Assembly (NCBI GenBank): GCA_902587085.1
Contig: CACIJX010000003.1
Span: forward strand, 1-64,000
DNA length: 64,000 nt
Reading direction: 5' to 3'
Origin: an uncultured Pelagibacteraceae bacterium
Lineage (GTDB): Bacteria; Pseudomonadota; Alphaproteobacteria; Pelagibacterales; Pelagibacteraceae
Shown here: positions 41,298 through 51,228 of the stretch, piece after piece
How positions within the stretch are numbered: the first letter of the stretch is position 1
Layout of the letters: each line of letters opens with the position of its first letter
Notes under the pieces: model-generated
Told to the model about the DNA's origin: nothing
What the model saw: only the letters and a program-made list of their open reading frames with translations
Databases searched by the model: none
Made by a program: the position numbers and the translations under genes

Positions 41298-42311
41298 TTA
41301 TATTTCTTTATTTTTCCAGGTTTCTGGCGTCAGATTATTAATTATTTCTAGTTCAATATTATAGTCAAAAGGTCTAGTACCTCTTTTTTTTATATATTCA
41401 TATGTTTTTTTAATACCTTCATTTAAAGAAGTTTTAGTTTTATAGTTTAAAAACTTTCTGGCTTTGTCTGAAGAACACAATGCGTGTTTTACTTCTCTTG
41501 GTCTGTCTTTTTTGTAAATAGGTTTTAAGTTTATGCCCGTCAAATTTGTACAAATATCAGCAACTTTATTTATGGTTACAAATTCATCGTCTGGCCCAAT
41601 ATTTATTATTTCTTTGTTAAGATCTTTTTGATCCAACATAGGAATCATGCAAGCTAAACAATCATCTATGTAGGAAAAACATCTTTTCTGCTCTCCATCA
41701 CCATAAATTATTGGTGCCTTACCTTGCATCATTCTGTTTAACATTATTGAAATTACATTTCTGAACGGGTCATCATATTTTTGTCTAGGACCGATTATAT
41801 TATGTGGAACTGCAATTACCCACTCAATACCATTTAATTCACATAGATTTGCTAGCACTTCTTCAGCTGCAACTTTTGAAATGGCATATGGATCTACTGG
41901 TTTCGGTTTCATATTTTCTGTAAATGGAGTTCTTTGATCACCGTACCTTGCCATAGATGAACAAAAAATTATTCTTTTAACTTTTTCATTCACAGCTGCG
42001 GAAAAAATAGAAATTGATGCTAAGTAATTGTTTTTCGTTATTTCGTAAGGAGAGAAAACAGATAAACCTTCATGCGCAGTAGCTGCACAATGATACACTA
42101 CATCGACACCTTTCATTATTCTTTTTACTTTTTCTAAATCACAACAATCTATTTCATGAAACTCAATATTTTTAGGTACATTATCAGAATAACCACCAAT
42201 CATATTATCTACACCCACAACAGAATGTCCCATTTCTGCAAGTTTTTCAGCAAGATGTGATCCAAGAAATCCTGCAACACCTGTAATTAAAACTTTTAAA
42301 GATTTTGTCAT
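41298..42311 (-). CDS. NAD-dependent epimerase/dehydratase (nucleotide sugar)
   Basis: VLITGVAGFLGSHLAEKL, DPYAISKVAAEE, VPHNIIGPRQKYDDPFRN. Confidence 0.9.
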   Translation of the reverse strand: MTKSLKVLITGVAGFLGSHLAEKLAEMGHSVVGVDNMIGGYSDNVPKNIEFHEIDCCDLEKVKRIMKGVDVVYHCAATAHEGLSVFSPYEITKNNYLASISIFSAAVNEKVKRIIFCSSMARYGDQRTPFTENMKPKPVDPYAISKVAAEEVLANLCELNGIEWVIAVPHNIIGPRQKYDDPFRNVISIMLNRMMQGKAPIIYGDGEQKRCFSYIDDCLACMIPMLDQKDLNKEIINIGPDDEFVTINKVADICTNLTGINLKPIYKKDRPREVKHALCSSDKARKFLNYKTKTSLNEGIKKTYEYIKKRGTRPFDYNIELEIINNLTPETWKNKEI

Positions 42312-42376
42312 TAAAATTAATTTTGCTACTTGTATATATAAATTTCCATTAATGCAAATTTAACTTTTATTATAAT

Positions 42377-43264
42377 TCATTCTAAATCTAAAAAGTTCCT
42401 ATACTTTTCAATATTATTTGAAATATAATTTGGTAAATCCGATAAGGGTATTTGTTTTAATTTAAATTCTTTTCCGTATTTATCCTGTTTAGAGTCAACA
42501 AAATGATTATGATCTATAACTCTTCTTTTAATTAGATCTGCTATTTTTTGTGGGTTTTTTTTCGATAACTTATATTCATCATGATGTTCTGCTATTAATT
42601 CTTTTTTGTGTATTTCCTCAGGACTAATTACTCTTGTGAAATGCCAACCACCATTCTTAATAACCTGTACATCCATTCTTTTGTTATCTTTAAAAAAAGT
42701 ATCTATTCTATAAAAAGGATATTTTTTTGCTTTAATTAGTCTTAAAATCTCAAATTTTGGTAAATCTTTTTTTCTACAAGCTCGAGTACCATACCAAAGA
42801 AGTTTTTCATAAAGTAAATTAAATTTATAATAAAATAATTTTTGTTCAAAGATTGATATTTTTTCTTTTAAAAGGTCTTCGTTTAAAGTATTTGGATTTG
42901 GTATTTCATCATTGTCACTATACAAAATTAAATCATTATCTGCAGCTCCTTGGAGACCATTTAATAAAAATTCTCTTTGATTTGCAATTCTTTTCATCGC
43001 ATTAGGTCTCATATTCTCTAAGGTTTCTTTTTTGTCTCCCGAATAAATTATATTCCGAGGTTCGGTATCATTAATAAGGTATATAATTTTATTCTTAAAA
43101 TTAGAAAATTTTTTAATATCAAAGTTTAATTTTTTTTCTTGTCCACTATGAGTAAAAGTGGACTCACAAATAACAAATTTGTCTACAAATTTGTTTAAAA
43201 TATTTAATCTTGTTTCCAAAATTAAATCTTCATCATAATAAATTGTACAATCAAATATTTTCAT
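42377..43264 (-). CDS. glycosyltransferase family 17-like (beta-1,4-GlcNAc-transferase-like)
   Basis: MKIFDCTIYYDEDLILETRLNILNKFVDKFVICESTFTHSG; LILYSDNDEIPNP; GGWHFT. Confidence 0.8.
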   Translation of the reverse strand: MKIFDCTIYYDEDLILETRLNILNKFVDKFVICESTFTHSGQEKKLNFDIKKFSNFKNKIIYLINDTEPRNIIYSGDKKETLENMRPNAMKRIANQREFLLNGLQGAADNDLILYSDNDEIPNPNTLNEDLLKEKISIFEQKLFYYKFNLLYEKLLWYGTRACRKKDLPKFEILRLIKAKKYPFYRIDTFFKDNKRMDVQVIKNGGWHFTRVISPEEIHKKELIAEHHDEYKLSKKNPQKIADLIKRRVIDHNHFVDSKQDKYGKEFKLKQIPLSDLPNYISNNIEKYRNFLDLE

Positions 43265-43284
43265 TTCATTTGTTGAGTTATTTA

Positions 43285-44112
43285 TTAACGTATTTTTGGT
43301 CTATACCAAGAACTTTTTCCAGCAATTGAGTTAGTAAGTCCAGAAATTCTATTAAAATAAATGTTTTTTCTTTTTTTATTTCTCAATAATGAAAAAAATA
43401 TATATTTAAAACTTGATGTAATCAATTTAGGTAAAACTTTAACTAAAGCCCTAATAAAACCTTCGTATTTTTTATTGAAGTAAAAAGTCGACCACATCCA
43501 ATGCCAGTTTCTAGAAAGTTCCATTTCAAAATCAAATAATGGATCGTGTGATTTTCCGCCTTCATGAAAAATTTCAATATTTGAGTCAATATAAATTTTT
43601 TTTCCCATTTTCACTAATCTTCTACAAAGATCTACCTCTTCGAGATATATAAAAAAATTTTCGTCAAAATATCCAACTTCATTGAATTGAGATAAATTTA
43701 AAAACATTGCATAACCTTTTATGCTATCTACAGATTTAAGATTAGTATTTGAAAAACTTTTATGTACTGAACTTGGCCCTATTAATGCAAAATCAGGATT
43801 CTGTTTTGCAGCAACAAAAAAATTCTCTATTGTTTTATCTGATAATCTAGAGTCAGGATTAAGAATTAACGCGTATTTTGTCTCTGTATTTTTTAATCCT
43901 ATATTATTAGCTTTTGCATAACCAAGATTTTCTCCGGTTAAAATGCAATTAACATTTTTAAATTTACTCTCTATTTTGTTTTTGTATTCTTTATCATTAG
44001 AATTTTCGACATTTATTACTTTGCACTCTTGATCTATACATTTCAGACATTCTATAATTACCTTTTCGCTTCTAAATGAGGTGATAACAACAGTTAAATC
44101 TTTAATTGACAT
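43285..44112 (-). CDS. glycosyltransferase family 2 (rhamnosyltransferase-like)
   Basis: GYAKANNIGLKNTETKYALILNPDSRL, FFIYLEEVDLCRRLVKMGKKIY. Confidence 0.9.
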   Translation of the reverse strand: MSIKDLTVVITSFRSEKVIIECLKCIDQECKVINVENSNDKEYKNKIESKFKNVNCILTGENLGYAKANNIGLKNTETKYALILNPDSRLSDKTIENFFVAAKQNPDFALIGPSSVHKSFSNTNLKSVDSIKGYAMFLNLSQFNEVGYFDENFFIYLEEVDLCRRLVKMGKKIYIDSNIEIFHEGGKSHDPLFDFEMELSRNWHWMWSTFYFNKKYEGFIRALVKVLPKLITSSFKYIFFSLLRNKKRKNIYFNRISGLTNSIAGKSSWYRPKIR

Positions 44113-44191
44113 GATTTAAACATAATTGATTTTATAATCTAATTATTTTAATACTTAACTTAATAGATCGTACTCCTTTTGTAAAATTAAT

Positions 44192-45223
44192 ATGAAAAAA
44201 GTGATAGTAACTGGCGGATCAGGCTTTATAGGTAGTAACCTTATCCAGCTTTTATTAAAAAAGAAATACTTTGTAATCAATATTGACAAGTCAAGTTATT
44301 CCGCAAACCCTTACAATGTAAAAGACTTTAAGTATAATAAAAATTATTTGTTTTTTAAGCTTGATATAAATCAAAAAAATAAGATCTTTAAGATAATTAA
44401 AAAATATAAACCCGCAGGAATATTTAACCTGGCTGCTGAAACTCATGTTGATAGATCAATAGATAATGCCCAAACATTTATAAAAACAAATGTATTGGGT
44501 GTTCATAATTTATTAGAAGCTATAAGAAAATCAGAAAAAAAAATAAAAAATAAACTAAAATTTTTACAAGTTTCAACTGATGAAGTTTATGGTGATATAC
44601 CCTCAAACACCGAGGCAAAAGAGGATTATAATTATAACCCAAGTTCTCCTTACTCTGCATCTAAAGCTGGGGCAGATCAATTAGTACGTTCCTATGGAAG
44701 AACTTATGGAATAAAAATATTAATTGCAAATCCATGTAATAATTATGGGCCTAACCAGTTTCCTGAAAAATTTGTTCCTAAAATGATTTTTAATATACTT
44801 AATGGTAAAAATTTACCTTTATATGGAAAAGGTCAAAATGTAAGGGAGTGGATATATGTTAAAGACAATTGTGAAGCATTATTGAAAATATTTAATCGAG
44901 GAAAAATTGGAAAGAATTATAATATTGGATCAGGTACTAGACTTAAAAATATAGATTTAATAAAAAAACTTTTAAGAATTGCGAAGAAAAAAAATATAAA
45001 ACTTAATAAAAAAACGATGATTGAATTTGTTTTTGATAGACCGGGTCATGATGAAAGATATGCTCTGAATTCTTCAAGGATAAAAAGAGAAATAGGATGG
45101 AAAAATAAAACAAATATTTCAAATGGTTTATTAAAAACGATTATTTGGTATATGAAAAACTTGAATTTTTTTAAAAAGATTTCTAAAAAAAATATATCTA
45201 AAAGACTTGGTCTTAAAATATGA
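44192..45223 (+). CDS. rfbB: dTDP-glucose 4,6-dehydratase family
   Basis: VTGGSGFIGSNLI, AAETHVDRSIDN, STDEVYGDI, SPYSASKAGADQLVRSY. Confidence 0.92.
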   Translation: MKKVIVTGGSGFIGSNLIQLLLKKKYFVINIDKSSYSANPYNVKDFKYNKNYLFFKLDINQKNKIFKIIKKYKPAGIFNLAAETHVDRSIDNAQTFIKTNVLGVHNLLEAIRKSEKKIKNKLKFLQVSTDEVYGDIPSNTEAKEDYNYNPSSPYSASKAGADQLVRSYGRTYGIKILIANPCNNYGPNQFPEKFVPKMIFNILNGKNLPLYGKGQNVREWIYVKDNCEALLKIFNRGKIGKNYNIGSGTRLKNIDLIKKLLRIAKKKNIKLNKKTMIEFVFDRPGHDERYALNSSRIKREIGWKNKTNISNGLLKTIIWYMKNLNFFKKISKKNISKRLGLKI

Positions 45224-45915
45224 ATAAAAAAATTATAGTAACAGGTGGAACTGGAAGATTTGCAAAAACTCTCAGAAAAGTAAAATCAAATTATAAGCTT
45301 GTTTATCCAAGCAAAAGAAAACTAGATATCACAAATTATAAAAATATAAAATCTTATTTAAAAAAGAATAAGCCTAAGATTGTTTTACATTTAGCTGGTC
45401 TTTCACGCCCCATGAACACACATGATAAAAATATTTCAAAAAGTATAATATTAAATATTATAGGAACTGCAAATTTAGTAAGGGTATGTTCTGAGCTTAA
45501 AGTAAAAATTATTTATTTTTCTACAAGCTATGTTTATCCAGGAACAAAAGGAAATTACCGCGAAAATGATCCAGTTTTACCCTGGAATAATTATGCTTGG
45601 TCAAAACTCGGTGGGGAGTGTGCAGTTCAAATGTACAAAAATTCTTTAATTTTAAGGGTTTGCATGACTGAAAAACCATTTGTTCATAAAAAAGCTTTCA
45701 GTAACGTTAAATTAAATTTTATTTTTCATGATGAAATTGCAAAAATTTTATTTAAAGTATTGAATAAAAAAGGAATATTAAATATTGGTGGAAATACAAG
45801 AACAGTTTTTGACTTTGCAAAATCATACAACAAAAAAGTAAAAAGTATAAAATCAAAAGGTGATTTTCCGTTAAATCCCTATATGAACCTAAGCAAATTA
45901 AAAAAAATATTATGA
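45220..45915 (+). CDS. short SDR/RmlD-like sugar nucleotide reductase
   Basis: VTGGTGRFAK, LHLAGLSRP, STSYVYPGTKGNYRENDP, YAWSKLGGE. Confidence 0.75.
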   Translation: MNKKIIVTGGTGRFAKTLRKVKSNYKLVYPSKRKLDITNYKNIKSYLKKNKPKIVLHLAGLSRPMNTHDKNISKSIILNIIGTANLVRVCSELKVKIIYFSTSYVYPGTKGNYRENDPVLPWNNYAWSKLGGECAVQMYKNSLILRVCMTEKPFVHKKAFSNVKLNFIFHDEIAKILFKVLNKKGILNIGGNTRTVFDFAKSYNKKVKSIKSKGDFPLNPYMNLSKLKKIL

Positions 45916-45919
45916 ATTT

Positions 45920-46456
45920 ATGAAGATCATTAATACAAAATTCTCAGGTTTAAAAATTATAAAATTAAAAAAAAATATTGATTTTAGAGGAAATTTAATT
46001 GAAACATATAGAAAAAAATTGTTTCGAGATAAAAATCTAATTTTTGACTTTAAAGTTTTTTCAAAAAAAAATGTAATCAGAGGATTTCATTTTCAATTTA
46101 ATTCGCAACAAATAAAATATTTAACTGTATTAAAAGGAAAAATATTAGACTGCGTTGTTGACTTAAGAAAGAACTCAAAAACTTTTGGAAAAAGTTATAA
46201 AATTTTACTTTCAGAAAAAAACGGTTTATCAATTTATGTACCTGCCGGATTTGCGCATTCATACCTTGCTTTAGATAAAGAAAACATCGTATATTACAAA
46301 TTATCTAACTATTATAATCCCAAAAAAGAGAGTGGAATAGTTTGGAATGATAAAAATTTAAAAATTAAATGGCCCATTAAAAATCCTAGAATTTCTAAGA
46401 AAGACAGAAAACTTCCAACTTTTAAAGATTTTTTAAAGAATTTTAAATATCTCTAA
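45920..46456 (+). CDS. rfbC: dTDP-4-dehydrorhamnose 3,5-epimerase family
   Basis: VIRGFHFQ, DCVVDLRKNSKTFGK, YVPAGFAHSYLAL. Confidence 0.9.
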   Translation: MKIINTKFSGLKIIKLKKNIDFRGNLIETYRKKLFRDKNLIFDFKVFSKKNVIRGFHFQFNSQQIKYLTVLKGKILDCVVDLRKNSKTFGKSYKILLSEKNGLSIYVPAGFAHSYLALDKENIVYYKLSNYYNPKKESGIVWNDKNLKIKWPIKNPRISKKDRKLPTFKDFLKNFKYL

Positions 46457-47283
46457 ACAATATCATTTCTAATATCGTAGAAAGTAATGTTCATAGTTTT
46501 ACATTTTGCATTTTTTTGAAACCAATAAGACAAAAACCTTTCAGCCAAAAAACCATATATTCTTGTTAAGTCATAACCATAAAGTTTATGGAATGGAAAA
46601 ATTTTTTCACATTTCTCTAACCATGGAAAAATTACTTTATAGTACTCATTCAATAAATCTTTTGATTTACAAATAAACATATTTTGTGGATGAAAATATT
46701 CCATTGTATTTACGTATTCTCTAAAACCTTCTTTATTAGTATTGTCTAATAAATCTATTGCTTTATTTAAATTGTTTTCGCCATGCATAATATCAAAGTG
46801 AAATTTAATATTTCTTAATTTTTGATTAAATAACACATTGGGTTTTTTCAGTATTAATTTAAAGTTCTTTTTTAAAAATTTCATTGTTCTTCTTTGATTA
46901 ATATAGAAAGGTTTTCCTAAAATTACCTCACAATCTTCAAAATTTTCAGGAATTCTTCTTAGTGCTATTGAGGGTATTTTTTTTATATCAAGATTTGATT
47001 TTTCGAAATTTTCTATTGTCCAAAACTTTCTATATTGACAAAACCCTATCCAATTTTCGTTTAATTTTGGTAAATAATTTTTCCACATCCAATAATGAAA
47101 AGTATACTCTCCATAAAATTTATTTTTTTCTGATATATTAATATCACTTTTATCTTGCATCCATTGGTCTGAAAAATTATTTAAACCAAGACCTACAGGA
47201 ATGTATTCTAGACTTTTAATGAAACTTAAGTGATTAGGTTCCATTGATAAACAAAACATGTTTAAATTCTTTTTACTTTTCAT
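46453..47283 (-). CDS. DUF4422-like putative glycosyltransferase (copy 1)
   Basis: YIPVGLGLNNFSDQWMQDKSDINISEKNKFYGEYTFHYWMWKN...WIGFCQYRKFW; YFHPQNMFICKSK. Confidence 0.65.
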   Translation of the reverse strand: MKSKKNLNMFCLSMEPNHLSFIKSLEYIPVGLGLNNFSDQWMQDKSDINISEKNKFYGEYTFHYWMWKNYLPKLNENWIGFCQYRKFWTIENFEKSNLDIKKIPSIALRRIPENFEDCEVILGKPFYINQRRTMKFLKKNFKLILKKPNVLFNQKLRNIKFHFDIMHGENNLNKAIDLLDNTNKEGFREYVNTMEYFHPQNMFICKSKDLLNEYYKVIFPWLEKCEKIFPFHKLYGYDLTRIYGFLAERFLSYWFQKNAKCKTMNITFYDIRNDIV

Positions 47284-48382
47284 CTAAGATTTCCTTAAGT
47301 TTGTTTAGAGGAACTTCTATATGGCCATGTTGATTTTGATAATTAAATTTTATAGGTTTGCTTATTATAGATTTATAATCTAAATTATTTTTTTTAGCTA
47401 AATTTTCATACTGCAATACGTCTATATCATTTTTAAATTCTATAATTTTTGTATTTATTTTACAAAACGATATATTTGCCAGACCTGCACCATGTAAACC
47501 TACAATAACTTTTGCTTGATTAAATAATTCTACTTGATCTTTAAAATTTAGTTTTCCTAAAATAACTTTTTCAAAACCTCTTGATTTTAATAAATTAACA
47601 ACATCTTCCTCATTTAAAATTTTTCTAAGATGCTTTGTGTTTGACTCCGAATCACTTCTGTCAATATAGATTTTTGATGAATATTTTTTATTTTTACTCC
47701 CGTCGACTAAATATTTTTTCTTTAACCAGTCTGAAATCCATTTTGGTATATTTGTAATATCGCTAGTAGCATTATTGGTAGTACAATAAGGATGATCAGT
47801 TATAATAACTTTTTCTGTTTTTATGTGTCTATATTCTTCGCTCGATAAACATTTTTTTTCATCTATATTTAGCATTAAAAGAGTTTCTTTCTGAAATTTT
47901 TTTTTAAAATTTGGTAACAAAAAAAAATCTACCTTTGAAATATCAAACACTTCCTCACATAATCCAATTCTTGGTAAAACATCAAATAGCCAATGTGAAT
48001 AGTTATCATTTCCTGCTCCGCCTGTTAATAATGACAAAACGGTCCCGTTTAAAGATTTTTTTTTACGAGGTGTTCCTTTTTTAAAAACAATATTTTCTTC
48101 AGAAGAAACATTATTTATTGGTCTTAGCTGGTGAGAAGGACCCTCAACGATTGAATTGTTTAGAATTATAGCGGTGTCATGTACTCGATCCGTATAAAGT
48201 CTTCCATTTTCAACAAAAAAAACTTTATAATTTAATGTTCTTTCTTTTATAACTCTCTTAATTTTAATTCTTTGGTCCTCATCTGCTAATATTTTTCCCT
48301 CAATCTTTCCATGGATCAAAGAAAATATTTTATAAAAAAAAATTTTAAAAAGGTTTTGAATTTTTTTTTTAATATTTTTCAA
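47273..48382 (-). CDS. glycosyltransferase family 61-like protein
   Basis: GAGNDNYSHWLFDVLPRIGL, KIYIDRSDSESNTKHLRKILNEEDVVNLLKSRGFE, IVGLHGAGLANISF. Confidence 0.85.
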   Translation of the reverse strand: MKNIKKKIQNLFKIFFYKIFSLIHGKIEGKILADEDQRIKIKRVIKERTLNYKVFFVENGRLYTDRVHDTAIILNNSIVEGPSHQLRPINNVSSEENIVFKKGTPRKKKSLNGTVLSLLTGGAGNDNYSHWLFDVLPRIGLCEEVFDISKVDFFLLPNFKKKFQKETLLMLNIDEKKCLSSEEYRHIKTEKVIITDHPYCTTNNATSDITNIPKWISDWLKKKYLVDGSKNKKYSSKIYIDRSDSESNTKHLRKILNEEDVVNLLKSRGFEKVILGKLNFKDQVELFNQAKVIVGLHGAGLANISFCKINTKIIEFKNDIDVLQYENLAKKNNLDYKSIISKPIKFNYQNQHGHIEVPLNKLKEILDEK

Positions 48383-48399
48383 AATTAATATTACCCCTT

Positions 48400-48476
48400 T
48401 GGTAGCGGGGAGTGGATTCGAACCACCGACCCCAGGCTTATGAGTCCTGTGCTCTAACCAACTGAGCTACCCCGCC
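48400..48476 (-). tRNA. tRNA-Met (anticodon CAT)
   Basis: Minus strand GGCGGGGTAGCTCAGTTGGTTAGAGCACAGGACTCATAAGCCTGGGGTCGGTGGTTCGAATCCACTCCCCGCTACCA; cloverleaf, encoded CCA. Confidence 0.93.
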
Positions 48477-48518
48477 TAAGTTATTAATTGTTATAATAGT
48501 TTTATTATACGTTTCAAT

Positions 48519-49331
48519 CTAAAATTTATGAATTGTAGGATATTGATAAAAAGTAAACGGTAGTTTAGATGAATTTAAAATAGTATTAATTTTATTTGAT
48601 AAATGAAAATTTCCTAACCTAGCATACGATAATAGATTTCTATTTTTAAAATTAGAAAACCAAAATGATGTAAAACGTTCTGCAAGAAACGCTGGAAGCC
48701 TACTATTGTATCCGACACAAAGTTGATTTTTTTTGCAATATTCGAATGATTTTTTTAAAAAAGGAAAAATTACCTCACAATATTCATCAAAATATTTTTT
48801 TTTAGTAATAAACATATTGTGGGGAAATAAAATATTACCATTTAAATGTTTTTCAAATTTAATTGAAAGATCTTTATCTAAAAAGTTTAGAGATTTTCTT
48901 AAAAGATCGGATTTATGTACTTCATCGAAGTCTTCGAAAAGGTTTTTATTTTTAAATTTAATTGGTTGAACTTGAACAACATCAGAATTTTTTAATATAT
49001 CATTATCTGATCTTAATAAATTTTCATATAAGCTCTGGGTTGTAAATTTTTTTTTTTCCATTATTAATTTGTTAAGCCACAAAACTCTATTATGGCAATT
49101 TCCTATTAGATCTTCATTGTTTAAATTTGTTTGGTTTTTCCAGATCCAATAGAGACCCGTGAACTCAGCATAAAATTTATTTAACTCTGTAATATTTATT
49201 CCTTTTTTTTCATTTAACCAAAAACTCGGGTAGGTTTCATTACCCAGCCCCAATGGAATTATATAATTTGGAAGTTTGTTTAGTATTTTATAATATTTAA
49301 TCGTTGTACAATAAATTTTAATTTTCCTCAT
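48519..49331 (-). CDS. DUF4422-like putative glycosyltransferase (copy 2)
   Basis: YIIPLGLGNETYPSFWLNEKKGINITELNKFYAEFTGLYWIWKN...LIGNCHNRVLWLN; FPHNMFITKKKY. Confidence 0.6.
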   Translation of the reverse strand: MRKIKIYCTTIKYYKILNKLPNYIIPLGLGNETYPSFWLNEKKGINITELNKFYAEFTGLYWIWKNQTNLNNEDLIGNCHNRVLWLNKLIMEKKKFTTQSLYENLLRSDNDILKNSDVVQVQPIKFKNKNLFEDFDEVHKSDLLRKSLNFLDKDLSIKFEKHLNGNILFPHNMFITKKKYFDEYCEVIFPFLKKSFEYCKKNQLCVGYNSRLPAFLAERFTSFWFSNFKNRNLLSYARLGNFHLSNKINTILNSSKLPFTFYQYPTIHKF

Positions 49332-50000
49332 TTATTTTTTTTTAAAAAGTATATTAGTTGAAAAAACATTATTATATTTCTTTCTAATCCCTAAATACTT
49401 AAAATCATTTATTGATTTAAAAATTATTTTAAATTTATTTTTTAATAATTTCTTTTCTATATATTCCAAAGGATAAACTGTTTGATATAGGTTTTTAGCA
49501 TTTTCTTGTTTTACGAAAATTATTTCTTTTGAAAAATTTACGGGTGTGTGTGTAATAAGTATATATCTTGACCTTAAAATTATAGACTGTCCATTAAGAT
49601 TATTAATTTGTTTTAAATATTGAATAACAGATCCAAGAAAAGTCAGATCAAATTTTTGATCCTTAATTTTTTTTAAATTATTAATAAAATTAATTTTTAA
49701 GTTAGTTTTGTTTTTTAATTTATTTATATAAGGGTTAAAAATTGATATTTTTGTATTTTTGGTATTTATCTTTTTAACCAAATTTACATGTGACATTAAG
49801 TTACCGCCGTAATCTAGTATGTTAGAATTTTCATTCTTATTTTGGCACATAAGTATTGTAAATGCATATATATCTCTTACTTTTTGATATATTTCGGTCT
49901 CTTGAAAATTAACTTTTCTATTCTTATTTTTGTTGAAATTTTTAATTGCCTCTTTATTTCGCTTTAAGTTATAGTTATTCCAGTTATATATTCTTTTCAT
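49332..50000 (-). CDS. putative methyltransferase (TIGR04325-like)
   Basis: ILDYGGNLMSHVNLVKKI, FDLTFLGSVIQYL, ILITHTPVN. Confidence 0.5.
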   Translation of the reverse strand: MKRIYNWNNYNLKRNKEAIKNFNKNKNRKVNFQETEIYQKVRDIYAFTILMCQNKNENSNILDYGGNLMSHVNLVKKINTKNTKISIFNPYINKLKNKTNLKINFINNLKKIKDQKFDLTFLGSVIQYLKQINNLNGQSIILRSRYILITHTPVNFSKEIIFVKQENAKNLYQTVYPLEYIEKKLLKNKFKIIFKSINDFKYLGIRKKYNNVFSTNILFKKK

Positions 50001-50028
50001 TTTAAAGATTTATATACGAATTGCATTT

Positions 50029-51171
50029 ATGTTCAAAGATTATCCTTTAATTAAAGAAAGTAAAAAAACGGTAACACAATTTTATCCGCATATACCAAAA
50101 AATCATATTAGAGCCCTTAAAAAAGTTTTTTCTACTAGGTGGATTGGGCAGGGGCCTCTGGTTGATAAACTTGAAATAATTTTTTCAAAAAAGTTTACAA
50201 ATAACCTTCCATCAGTTGCAGTTGGATCAGGCACTGATGCTTTGCATCTTGCATATATTTTATCAGGTATAAAAAAAGGTGACGAAGTAATCTGTCCATT
50301 GTTTACTTGTACAGCTACAAATATACCTCTTCTATATATCGGTGCTAAAATTAAATTTGCTGACGTAGACCCAAAAACGATGAACATTGACATTGAGAGT
50401 GTTAAAAAGCTTGTTACAAAAAAAACGAAAGCGATAGTATTTGTGAATTATGGTGGACTTCCATGTAACTTGGATGAACTAAATAAGATTGCGAAAAAAA
50501 GAAAAATAAAATTAATTCAAGATGCAGCTCAAAGTCTTGGTGCCACCTATAAAAAACAACCAATAACTAAGTTTTCAGATTTTACTATTTTTAGTTTTCA
50601 AGCAATAAAACAAATAACATCTGGGGATGGTGGAATGCTAGTACTAAAAGATAAAAAAAATTTAAAAAAAGCTAGAAGAATAAGATGGTTTGGTATTGAT
50701 AGATTAGCAAAACAAGGTGGAACTTGGGAAAATGATATTAAAGAGATAGGATATAAATACCAGATGACAGATATGGGAGCTTCTCTTTTATTAGAGTCGA
50801 TAAAAGAATTTAAAAATATTTGGAAACATAGAAGAAAAATTTTTAATGTTTATAAGAATAACCTAAAAAATAATAAAAGAATTTATATTGTTGATGAAGA
50901 TGGAAATTTTGAACACTCAAACTGGCTTTTCACAATTATTTTAAAAGAAAAAGATTATTTGCAAAAAAAATTAAGAAAGTTTGGAGTCGAAACAAATCAG
51001 GTTCATTTTAGGAATGACAGATATTCAATTTTTAAAAAATTTGTTAAAAATAAAACTTTTAAAAACATGAATAATATTGAAAATCACTATCTTGTCCTAC
51101 CAATTCATACAAAAATGAAAATAGTAGACGCAGTAAGAATTTCTAAACTAATTAATAAAGTTATTAATTAA
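50029..51171 (+). CDS. DegT/DnrJ/EryC1/StrS family aminotransferase
   Basis: AVGSGTDALHLAYIL, IQDAAQSLGATYK, FQAIKQITSGDGGMLV. Confidence 0.92.
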   Translation: MFKDYPLIKESKKTVTQFYPHIPKNHIRALKKVFSTRWIGQGPLVDKLEIIFSKKFTNNLPSVAVGSGTDALHLAYILSGIKKGDEVICPLFTCTATNIPLLYIGAKIKFADVDPKTMNIDIESVKKLVTKKTKAIVFVNYGGLPCNLDELNKIAKKRKIKLIQDAAQSLGATYKKQPITKFSDFTIFSFQAIKQITSGDGGMLVLKDKKNLKKARRIRWFGIDRLAKQGGTWENDIKEIGYKYQMTDMGASLLLESIKEFKNIWKHRRKIFNVYKNNLKNNKRIYIVDEDGNFEHSNWLFTIILKEKDYLQKKLRKFGVETNQVHFRNDRYSIFKKFVKNKTFKNMNNIENHYLVLPIHTKMKIVDAVRISKLINKVIN

Positions 51172-51190
51172 ATAAATTTATTTTAATAGA

Positions 51191-51219
51191 TTGACAATCA
51201 ATTACAAAATTGGTCTAAT
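51191..51219 (+). promoter_or_regulatory. candidate sigma70-type promoter for the tandem-HTH gene
   Basis: TTGACA (51191-51196), 17-nt spacer, TCTAAT (51214-51219), ATG at 51229. Confidence 0.45.
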
Positions 51220-51228
51220 AAACCCGTA

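Noticed and set aside
49332-50000. Possible pseudogene (very lysine/asparagine-rich methyltransferase-like ORF)
   Set aside because: Frame is intact over 222 codons with a plausible methyltransferase core; composition fits the AT-rich island.
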